From: Tranquillimonas sp964472855
GTDB lineage: Bacteria; Pseudomonadota; Alphaproteobacteria; Rhodobacterales; Rhodobacteraceae
Assembly: GCA_964472855.1 (NCBI GenBank)
Contig: CAYYMJ010000070.1
Coordinates: 1-12,053 of the forward strand
DNA: 12,053 nucleotides
Direction: 5' to 3'
Shown here piece after piece: positions 7,301 through 12,053 of the stretch (positions within the stretch are counted from its first letter, which is position 1; every line of letters begins with the position of its first letter). The notes under the pieces were generated by a model, which made no database searches, was not told where the DNA came from, and saw nothing but the letters and a program-made list of their open reading frames with translations. Both the position numbers and the translations under genes were made by a program.

Positions 7301-7678
7301 CTGGTCGGCATTCTCGAACAACTGGCCGGCGGCGGCATCAATTTCGACACGGTCGAGGCCGAGTTTCTGCTGACCCCGGATCAGGTGGTGCTGTATCGCT
7401 CCAGCGCGGTCGGGCCGTCGCTGGGCCTGTCCATGGACGGACGTTACCTGCTGGCCGAAGATCGCATGGACATGCAAGGCGTGATCTCGCCGTTTTATGC
7501 GCTCAACGCCCTGGGCTCGATCTTGACGCGCAAGGGCGAAGGGCTGGTGGGGATCAATTTCAACCTGACCGGCAACCCCGATGCGCCCCGGGTTCAGGTC
7601 AACCCGCTGTCGGTGCTGACCCCGGGGATGTTTCGCGACATCTTCCGCCGCCCGCCGCCCGAACCGGAAAACCGATGA
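4379..7678 (+). CDS. AsmA/YhdP-like large envelope protein
   Basis: This 1099-residue protein has a short cytoplasmic N-terminus, one membrane segment (about 27-50, ALWVVLAFLVGLIGAGVVML) and a very long periplasmic part. It starts with an AsmA-like region (about 52-150: RIEARLNAGLTDGRIDLGQIEL, then HVRAALEPLALLRGEINLRR). It ends with a conserved AsmA-like C-terminal region (about 970-1090) ending GLVGINFNLTGNPDAPRVQVNP, followed by a PGMFRDIFRR tail. AsmA-family proteins such as YhdP, TamB and YdbH form long hydrophobic grooves and are implicated in phospholipid movement to the outer membrane. Such a role is inferred by family, and the size is in the YhdP range. Repeated short alternating hydrophobic strands throughout fit a beta-groove. 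The ATG at 4379 is the only start available after an upstream in-frame stop; its ribosome binding site is weak (GGGG, 4372-4375). Its stop overlaps the queA start by four bases (ATGA). The exact subfamily is unresolved. Confidence 0.88.
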   Translation: MQDNHTDTATASEADATGKPARHPVRTALWVVLAFLVGLIGAGVVMLVVTDRALVMPAALTQRIEARLNAGLTDGRIDLGQIELALDRGLPRVAARNVELRDKGGFGIVRLAHVRAALEPLALLRGEINLRRLSLSGAELTVRRNSDGGFSLNFDQQARTFAGMGAVLDAADAAFARAPLAQVERIEADGLTLALEDARSGRLWQVTGGRITLKRGATGLDVNAVGDIFNGTDDVAQAQVSVQTWADSGRAVLSATVDGVAAQDVALQSPVLSFLGVLDAPISGALRTALDDAGLPETLAGKLEIGAGALSPAGARPLKFDSARAYFDYDALQQKISFAEVRAQSDLLSFTATGHSYLRDIADDGWPRALVGQFALADLNVAALDLFAAPLRFEGGAVDLRLRPDPFELEIGQLVLMDQVQPADGHLRVRGNIHADDRGWTVALDAAADRLSTGRLVALWPLTLAARTRDWLQANVVTGELFGLEAALRLEPGKPRNLGTSFSFRDGSLRYLPGMPPLEGADGFVTITGDRLSLQLAAGRVSPPLGGQIDMAGSTLVIDDIRQKPSPGHFHLASNGTLTGALSLVRQLPGSGMAPDAPVEIADARALLDTTFTLPMGRPVQPGSIAYRSEGQLIGLRSETLVPGHVLSADRVRVEATPSAIIAEGSGHIDALAVSGRWRRGLAPEEAGTSDLRGRIELSQGFVDTFDIGLPTGSVSGRGWGDISIGLRDGAAPSFRLTSDLDGVVLRLASLDWAKRASGTGRLLVEGALGDIPEIDRVEIEAAGLNAAGRVDLAEGGRFVGATFDRVQVGGWLDSPVSLLAGAGGAAPVIRVQGGTYDLRRADLGDSEAGEARGPVEIALDRLIITEGIQLTEVRGDLAPGTGLNGSLTGRINGGTPVLAEMVQGPRGATVRISSPNAGRAIMDAGFLENARGGSLDLVLQPTGREGEYDGLLRVRGAWVLDAPAFAELLSAISLVGILEQLAGGGINFDTVEAEFLLTPDQVVLYRSSAVGPSLGLSMDGRYLLAEDRMDMQGVISPFYALNALGSILTRKGEGLVGINFNLTGNPDAPRVQVNPLSVLTPGMFRDIFRRPPPEPENR

Positions 7679-8733
7679 AGCTGAGCGATTTCGATTTCGA
7701 CCTGCCCGAGGCGCTGATCGCCACCCGCCCGGTGCGGCCGCGGTCGTCGGCGCGGATGCTGGTGGCCGAGGGCGCGCGCCTGACCGACGCCCATGTGCAT
7801 GACCTGCCCGGCTGGCTGCGTCCCGGCGACCGGCTGGTGCTGAACGATACGCAGGTGATCCCGGGGCGGCTGTCGGGGCTGCGCCGGCGCGACGGGCCCG
7901 AGGGCCCCACCGAGGCCCGGATCGAGGCGACATTGCTGGAACCGGCCGGCGACGGGCGCTGGCGGGCGCTGGTCAAGCCGCTGAAAAAGCTGCGCGACGG
8001 CGAGCGCATCACCTTTTCGCCCACCCTGTCGGCCCGCGCCGTGCGCGACGGCACGGGCGGCGAGGTGTTGCTGGATTTCGACGCGGCCGGTGCGGCGCTG
8101 GACGCGGCGCTTGACCGTGACGGCGACATGCCGCTGCCGCCCTATATCGCCCAACGCCGTGCGCCCGATGCCCGCGACCGCGACGATTACCAGACCATCT
8201 GGGCCCGGCGGCGCGGCGCGGTGGCGGCCCCCACGGCCTCGCTGCATTTCGACGCGCCGCTGATGGCGGCGCTGGCCGCGCGCGGCGTCGTGACCAGCCA
8301 TGTGACGCTGCATGTCGGCGCCGGCACCTTCCTGCCGGTCAAGACCGACAATATCGCCGATCACCGGATGCATGCCGAGCGCGGCGAGGTTTCCCAACAG
8401 GCGGCGTCCGAGATCAACGCGACCCTAGCCGCCGGCGGCCGCATCATCCCCGTGGGCACCACCGCGCTGCGCCTGATCGAAAGCGCGGCCCCGGCCGCGG
8501 GCGTGATGGCGCCATGGCAGGGCGAGACCGACATCTTCATCACGCCGGGCTTTCGCTTTCGCATTGCCGACGCGCTGATGACCAATTTCCACCTGCCGCG
8601 GTCGACCCTGATGATGCTGGTCTCGGCCCTGCTGGGGACAGACGAGATCCGCGCCGTCTATGCCCACGCCATCGACCGGCAATATCGGTTCTTTTCCTAC
8701 GGCGATGCGTCGCTGTTGTTTCCGGCGGCCTGA
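7675..8733 (+). CDS. queA: S-adenosylmethionine:tRNA ribosyltransferase-isomerase QueA
   Basis: QueA transfers and isomerises the ribosyl part of S-adenosylmethionine onto 7-aminomethyl-7-deazaguanine in the wobble position of tRNAs with GUN anticodons, giving epoxyqueuosine. The 352-residue length is typical. Characteristic blocks are all present in order: RPRSSARML (21-29), GDRLVLNDTQVIPGRL (51-66), PLPPYI (153-158), DRDDYQTIWA and GAVAAPTASLHF (168-192), HVTLHVGAGTFLPV (209-222), IIPVGTTALRLIES (257-270), and TDIFITPGFRF with TNFHLPRSTLMMLVSALLG (285-321). The start ATG overlaps the stop of the AsmA-like gene in an ATGA, with only a weak GGAA upstream, so coupling is likely. No other queuosine gene is in view; tgt might be expected nearby in some genomes but is not here. 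No anomalies were seen, and the call is secure. Confidence 0.97.
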   Translation: MKLSDFDFDLPEALIATRPVRPRSSARMLVAEGARLTDAHVHDLPGWLRPGDRLVLNDTQVIPGRLSGLRRRDGPEGPTEARIEATLLEPAGDGRWRALVKPLKKLRDGERITFSPTLSARAVRDGTGGEVLLDFDAAGAALDAALDRDGDMPLPPYIAQRRAPDARDRDDYQTIWARRRGAVAAPTASLHFDAPLMAALAARGVVTSHVTLHVGAGTFLPVKTDNIADHRMHAERGEVSQQAASEINATLAAGGRIIPVGTTALRLIESAAPAAGVMAPWQGETDIFITPGFRFRIADALMTNFHLPRSTLMMLVSALLGTDEIRAVYAHAIDRQYRFFSYGDASLLFPAA

Positions 8734-8818
8734 AGGCGACATGGGCCCTGTCGCGCCCGTGCATGACGCAGGGCAAGGCGATGGTCCATGACCGGGAAAA
8801 GGCCAAGGAACGCGCCCG

Positions 8819-10075
8819 ATGCTGTATGTACTTCGCACAAGCTGGCCCCTGCTTCTGGGAATGGGCCTGTTGATGGTGGGCAATGGCGTGCAGGGCACGC
8901 TGCTGGGCATTCGCGGCAATATCGAGGGCTTTGCCACCTGGGAACTGTCGGTGGTCATGTCGGCCTATTTCGTCGGCTTTCTTGGCGGTTCGCGGCTTGC
9001 CCCCGAACTGATCCGGCGGGTGGGTCATGTGCGGGTGTTCGCGGCCCTGGCGTCGTTGATTTCGGCGATTATCATCGTGTTTCCGGCGCTGGCCGACCCG
9101 TGGGTGTGGGCGATCCTGCGGGTTCTGATCGGCTTTTGCTTTTCCGGCGTCTACGTGACGGCGGAAAGCTGGCTGAACAATGCCGCGACCAACGACACCC
9201 GCGGTCAGGCGCTGTCGCTTTACATGATCGTGCAGATGGCGGGGATCGTGCTGGCGCAGGGCATCCTGGTGCTGGCCGATCCGGGCGGCTTTCTGCTGTT
9301 CATCATCCCGTCGGTTCTGGTGTCGGTGTCCTTCGCGCCGATCCTGTTGTCGGTCAGCCCCACCCCGGCCTTCGAGACGGCCAAGCCCATGGCCTTGCGC
9401 GAACTTTACCGGATTTCGCCGCTGGGCGTGGTCGGCATGGTGCTGATGGGGGGCATCTTTTCGGCCCTGTTCGGCATGGCGGCGATCTATGCCGCCAGCG
9501 TCGGGCTGAGCGTGGCGCAAATCTCGGCCTTCATGGCGGCGATCTATCTGGGCGGGCTGGTGCTGCAATATCCCATGGGCTGGTTCAGCGACCGCATGGA
9601 CCGGCGGCGGCTGATTCTGATGGTTGGGGTGATCGGCGGTCTGTCCGCCATCGTCGGCATGATGTTCCCGCTGAATTTCGCGACGCTTCTGGCGGTGGCT
9701 TTCGTGATCGGCGGTGTATCGAACCCGCTGTATTCGCTGCTGATTGCCTATACCAACGACTATCTCGAGGTCGAGGACATGGCCGCCGCCTCGGGCGGGC
9801 TGATCTTTGTCAACGGTCTGGGCGCCATTGCCGGCCCGCTGGTGGCCGGCTGGCTGATGGAGGTGGTGGGCCCCGAAGGTTTCTGGATCATGCTGGCGGG
9901 GCTGTTGCTGTCGGTGGCCGGCTATGCGCTGTACCGGATGACCCAGCGCCCGGCGCCATCGTCGGACGAAACCGGCGCCTATGTGTCGGTCACGCCGTCG
10001 GCCTCGCCGGTGGCGGTCGAGGTCGCGCAGGAGGTCGCCATCGAGGCGGCCGAGGAAGCTATCGCAGAAAGTTAA
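8819..10075 (+). CDS. MFS transporter, YcaD-like
   Basis: This 418-residue inner-membrane carrier has about twelve hydrophobic segments, as expected for the major facilitator superfamily. The family-A-type loop motif appears between the sixth-to-ninth helices as GWFSDRMDRRRL (254-265), and a degenerate version lies at GGSRLAPELIRRVGHVRV (56-73). The block VYVTAESWLNNAATNDTRGQ (111-130) is characteristic of the YcaD-like subgroup, whose substrates are unknown. The cytoplasmic C-terminal tail (about 379-418) is acidic and Val/Ala/Glu-rich, with a repetitive VAxE pattern; it is not needed for the fold and looks like low-complexity extension. An AAGGAA ribosome binding site (8805-8810) stands eight bases before the ATG. 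It lies 85 bases after queA, with no clear terminator or promoter in that gap, and 67 bases before the DUF924 gene. Substrate and direction of transport cannot be told from sequence. Confidence 0.92.
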   Translation: MLYVLRTSWPLLLGMGLLMVGNGVQGTLLGIRGNIEGFATWELSVVMSAYFVGFLGGSRLAPELIRRVGHVRVFAALASLISAIIIVFPALADPWVWAILRVLIGFCFSGVYVTAESWLNNAATNDTRGQALSLYMIVQMAGIVLAQGILVLADPGGFLLFIIPSVLVSVSFAPILLSVSPTPAFETAKPMALRELYRISPLGVVGMVLMGGIFSALFGMAAIYAASVGLSVAQISAFMAAIYLGGLVLQYPMGWFSDRMDRRRLILMVGVIGGLSAIVGMMFPLNFATLLAVAFVIGGVSNPLYSLLIAYTNDYLEVEDMAAASGGLIFVNGLGAIAGPLVAGWLMEVVGPEGFWIMLAGLLLSVAGYALYRMTQRPAPSSDETGAYVSVTPSASPVAVEVAQEVAIEAAEEAIAES

Positions 10076-10131
10076 CGGAATTGTTGAAATACCACGCCAA
10101 TACTGCAAGATATCCACAGGCAGAAAAACGC

Positions 10132-10137
10132 AGGAGG
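10132..10137 (+). promoter_or_regulatory. Shine-Dalgarno site of the DUF924 gene
   Basis: AGGAGG lies five bases before a GTG at 10143. This near-perfect site decides the start in favour of GTG over the longer open frame, which extends back to 9981 inside the MFS gene. The 67-base gap before it (10076-10142) is notably AT-richer than its surroundings and includes TTGAAA (10084-10089) with AGATAT 18 bases later, a weak promoter candidate. Confidence 0.75.
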
Positions 10138-10142
10138 CAGGG

Positions 10143-10718
10143 GTGACAACGCCAGACGAAGTTCTGGCCTTTTGGCTTGACGAAGTCGGCCCGGAAGGCT
10201 GGTACAAGGGCGAAGAGATCGACGCGCTGGTGCGCGAACGATTTCTTGGCGCCTGGAACGAGGTTCGCCAAGGCCGGTTCGGCCTGTGGCTGACCTATCC
10301 CAACGGCACGCTGGCCTATACCATTCTGACCGACCAGTTGGCGCGCAACCTGCACAGGGGCACGGCCCTGGCCTTCGCGACCGACCGGCAGGCGCGGGCG
10401 GCGGCCAAGGCGGCGATCGACCGCAACTGGGATCTGCGTATCGACGAACCGGCGCGCCAGTTCTTCTATATGCCGCTGATGCATTCCGAATGCAGCCCCG
10501 ATCAGGACCGGTGTGTCCGGCTGTTGAAGACACGGATGCCGAAGACCGGAAGCGGCAATCTGCTGCACGCCAAGGCGCACCGCGAGATCATCCGCCAGTT
10601 CGGCCGCTTTCCGTTCCGCAACGATGCCCTGTCGCGCCGCACCAAACCGGTCGAGCGCGATTTCATCGACAATGGCGGCTACGGGCGCATCGTCCACCAG
10701 CTTGAAGCGCTGGCCTGA
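10143..10718 (+). CDS. DUF924 family protein
   Basis: This 191-residue soluble protein matches the DUF924 family, whose members are predicted to be all-helical and TPR-like and whose function is not known. Family blocks are VLAFWLDEVGPEGWY (7-21), the LTDQLARNLHRGTALAFATD region (62-81), FFYMPLMHSE (107-116), and AKAHREIIRQFGRFPFRN (143-160), followed by the usual short C-terminus. The start is GTG, chosen because of the AGGAGG directly upstream and because the family consensus begins a few residues later. The Asp-Gln-Arg-Asn signature (D64, Q65, R68, N69) and H114/E116 are conserved polar residues of the family that might form a site; this is inference. It sits between the MFS carrier and lpd and is probably co-transcribed with the former. 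It is followed by a hairpin and promoter-like DNA, so lpd may be a separate unit. Confidence 0.88.
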   Translation: MTTPDEVLAFWLDEVGPEGWYKGEEIDALVRERFLGAWNEVRQGRFGLWLTYPNGTLAYTILTDQLARNLHRGTALAFATDRQARAAAKAAIDRNWDLRIDEPARQFFYMPLMHSECSPDQDRCVRLLKTRMPKTGSGNLLHAKAHREIIRQFGRFPFRNDALSRRTKPVERDFIDNGGYGRIVHQLEALA

Positions 10719-10753
10719 GCCCCGGCCGACGGGCATATCGCGGCCCTCCAGAG

Positions 10754-10779
10754 CTCCGGTGCGTTTGCGCGCGCCGGAG
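10754..10779 (+). terminator. Strong hairpin after DUF924, possible terminator
   Basis: Ten-base arms CTCCGGTGCG (10754-10763) and CGCGCCGGAG (10770-10779) pair fully with one G-T wobble around the six-base loop TTTGCG. It begins 35 bases after the DUF924 stop and 98 bases before lpd begins. No T-run follows (GCAGGAGCTT), so it is not a canonical intrinsic terminator. It may act as a terminator without a U-tract, an mRNA-stabilising 3' structure, or an attenuator. The alternative outer pairing AGCTCC (10752-10757) with GGAGCT (10783-10788) would compete with the main stem. Confidence 0.5.
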
Positions 10780-10787
10780 GCAGGAGC

Positions 10788-10826
10788 TTGCGTCTGGCTG
10801 CAACAGGAAATAGTTTAACGTTCAAC
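10788..10826 (+). promoter_or_regulatory. Candidate lpd promoter with overlapping inverted repeat
   Basis: TTGCGT (10788-10793) and TAGTTT (10811-10816) are 17 bases apart, a plausible sigma-70-type pair of moderate quality in an AT-rich patch just after the hairpin. Overlapping the -10 element is a 14-base imperfect inverted repeat, GTTTAACGTTCAAC (10813-10826, six of seven pairs match), equivalent to two adjacent GTTnAAC units. An operator there would be well placed to control lpd. A GATTC (GANTC methylation type) site follows at 10835-10839. The prediction is by eye and not verified. Confidence 0.35.
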
Positions 10827-10851
10827 CAATTTCAGATTCGTGGAGAAGGCG

Positions 10852-12053
10852 ATGTCGGCGCAGTCATTCGACATGGTGGTGATCGGGGCCGGACCGGGGG
10901 GCTATGTCGCCGCGATCCGCGGTGCGCAACTGGGCCTGAAGGTCGCGGTGGTCGAGCGCGAGCATATGGGCGGCATCTGCCTGAACTGGGGCTGCATCCC
11001 GACCAAGGCGCTGCTGCGCTCGGCCGAGGTGTTTCACCTGATGAACCGGGCCGCCGAGTTCGGGCTGAGCGTCAGCGGCACCGGCTTTGACATTGACGCG
11101 GTGGTCAAGCGCAGCCGCGGCGTGGCCAAGCAGCTCAATGCCGGCGTCGGCCACCTGATGAAGAAGAACAAGGTGACCGTGGTCATGGGCGAGGCCCGGC
11201 TGACCGGGCCCGGCAAGGTTTCGGTCAAGACGGCCAAGGGCAGCCAGGAGCTGACGGCGGCCAATGTCGTGCTGGCCACCGGCGCGCGTGCGCGCGAGCT
11301 TCCCGGTCTGGAAGCCGACGGCGATCTGGTCTGGACCTACAAGCACGCCCTGACGCCGCCGCGTATGCCGAAAAAGCTGCTGGTCATCGGGTCGGGCGCG
11401 ATCGGCATCGAATTTGCCAGCTTTTTCAACACCCTGGGCGCCGACACCACGGTTGTCGAGGTGATGGACCGGATCCTGCCGGTCGAGGATGCCGAAATCA
11501 GCGCCATGGCGAAGAAGCAGTTCGAAAAACAGGGCATGACCATCCGTGAAAAGGCCATGGTCAAGCAGCTCGACCGCGGCAAGGGAACCGTGACGGCGCA
11601 TATCGAACAGGGCGGCAAGGTGACGACTTCGACCTTTGACGCGGTGATTTCGGCGGTTGGCATCGTCGGCAATGTCGAGGGGCTGGGACTGGAAGAACTG
11701 GGGGTCAAGGTCGACCGCACCCACGTGGTGACCGATGCCCACTGCCGCACCGGGGTTGCCGGCCTTTACGCCATCGGCGACGTCGCCGGCGCGCCGTGGC
11801 TGGCACACAAGGCCAGCCACGAAGGCGTGATGGTGGCCGAGCTGATTGCCGGGCAGTCGCCGCACCCGGTCAGGCCCGACAGCATTGCCGGCTGCACCTA
11901 TTGTCACCCGCAGGTGGCCAGTGTCGGCCTGACCGAGGCCAAGGCCAGGGACACCGGGCGCGACATTCGCGTGGGCCGCTTTCCCTTTGTCGGCAACGGC
12001 AAGGCCATCGCGCTGGGCGAGGCCGAGGGCATGGTCAAGACCGTGTTCGACGC
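10852..12053 (+). CDS. lpdA: Dihydrolipoamide dehydrogenase (E3), cut off by window end
   Basis: This flavoprotein reoxidises dihydrolipoyl groups of 2-oxoacid dehydrogenase complexes (pyruvate, 2-oxoglutarate) and of the glycine cleavage system, making NADH. About 400 of an expected 460-470 residues are visible. The FAD-binding GxGxxG is in VVIGAGPGGY (9-18), and the redox-active disulfide is GGICLNWGCIPTK with C43 and C48. The NAD-binding loop is VIGSGAIGIEF (178-188) and the second FAD motif GLYAIGDVAG (304-313). The dimerisation domain begins around GCTYCHPQVASVGLTE (347-362). The catalytic His-Glu motif near the C-terminus lies beyond the window. The ATG at 10852 is preceded by GGAGA (10842-10846) at five bases. 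The GGICLNWGCIPTK variant recalls E3 proteins of alphaproteobacterial pyruvate dehydrogenase operons, but no E1 or E2 gene is in view, so the partner complex is unknown. Cysteines C348 and C351 add a second CxxC-like pair of no known role. Confidence 0.96.
   Translation, partial: MSAQSFDMVVIGAGPGGYVAAIRGAQLGLKVAVVEREHMGGICLNWGCIPTKALLRSAEVFHLMNRAAEFGLSVSGTGFDIDAVVKRSRGVAKQLNAGVGHLMKKNKVTVVMGEARLTGPGKVSVKTAKGSQELTAANVVLATGARARELPGLEADGDLVWTYKHALTPPRMPKKLLVIGSGAIGIEFASFFNTLGADTTVVEVMDRILPVEDAEISAMAKKQFEKQGMTIREKAMVKQLDRGKGTVTAHIEQGGKVTTSTFDAVISAVGIVGNVEGLGLEELGVKVDRTHVVTDAHCRTGVAGLYAIGDVAGAPWLAHKASHEGVMVAELIAGQSPHPVRPDSIAGCTYCHPQVASVGLTEAKARDTGRDIRVGRFPFVGNGKAIALGEAEGMVKTVFD

Noticed and set aside
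3818..7933. A 1371-codon open frame on the minus strand spanning the AsmA-like gene
   Set aside because: Apart from its last 153 codons (the peroxiredoxin-like gene from 4279) it is Arg/Gln/Pro/Ala/His-rich with no domain pattern and lies antisense to a well-supported coding gene. Long open antisense frames are expected at this GC content.
8734..8818. Possible small gene or terminator between queA and the MFS gene
   Set aside because: Only weak short stems (a five-bp CCCTG/CAGGG pairing) and no T-tract; short start codons there lead into a frame overlapping the MFS gene without support.
9981..10142. Longer N-terminus for the DUF924 protein from an ATG inside the MFS gene
   Set aside because: The added part is an Arg/Ser-rich shadow of the MFS tail, and AGGAGG sits five bases before the GTG at 10143.
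8540..10207. Minus-strand open frame of 555 codons opposite queA and the MFS gene
   Set aside because: His/Arg/Gln-rich low-complexity product, a shadow of the transporter coding frame.

Overview
The window is a dense stretch of GC-rich chromosome with no gap between genes longer than 182 bases. Composition, codon use and gene content (bactofilin next to an M23 peptidase, a DUF455 ferritin-like protein, a YcaD-type MFS carrier, a DUF924 protein and an alphaproteobacterial-style lipoamide dehydrogenase) suggest an alphaproteobacterium, most likely of the Rhodobacterales/Paracoccaceae. That placement is inferred from the proteins; no rRNA is present. I see no tRNA, rRNA, CRISPR array, insertion sequence, integrase or phage gene, so this looks like core chromosome rather than an island.

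The layout is two gene blocks diverging from a short intergenic region at about 4280-4378. The left block is read on the minus strand. It begins with a peroxiredoxin (Bcp/PrxQ-like) gene overlapping a DUF455 ferritin-like gene. After a 182-base gap comes an M23 (LytM) peptidase overlapping a bactofilin gene, closed by a strong intrinsic terminator. Beyond the terminator lies a haloalkane dehalogenase of subfamily HLD-I. The right block is read on the plus strand: a very large AsmA/YhdP-like envelope protein overlapping queA (queuosine tRNA modification), then an MFS transporter, a DUF924 protein, a hairpin with a promoter-like AT-rich patch, and lpd (dihydrolipoamide dehydrogenase), which runs off the right edge.

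Two pairs make functional sense together. The membrane-anchored M23 peptidase and the bactofilin form the known cell-wall-remodelling module, in which a bactofilin polymer positions a peptidoglycan hydrolase. The AsmA-like protein is probably an envelope lipid-transport or outer-membrane homeostasis factor. It shares a stop/start overlap with queA, which reflects compact packing more than shared function.

The most unusual feature is the peroxiredoxin-like gene at 3818-4279. It is full length and aligns without gaps to the Bcp/PrxQ family as I recall it, but both the peroxidatic and the usual resolving cysteine positions are replaced. It is either a pseudoenzyme or a missense-decayed gene, and it remains joined by a stop/start overlap to the ferritin-like gene. 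I found no convincing wholly new system. The other points worth checking are the intact catalytic pentad of the dehalogenase, its apparent lack of a local promoter or ribosome binding site, and several inverted repeats in the intergenic spacers.
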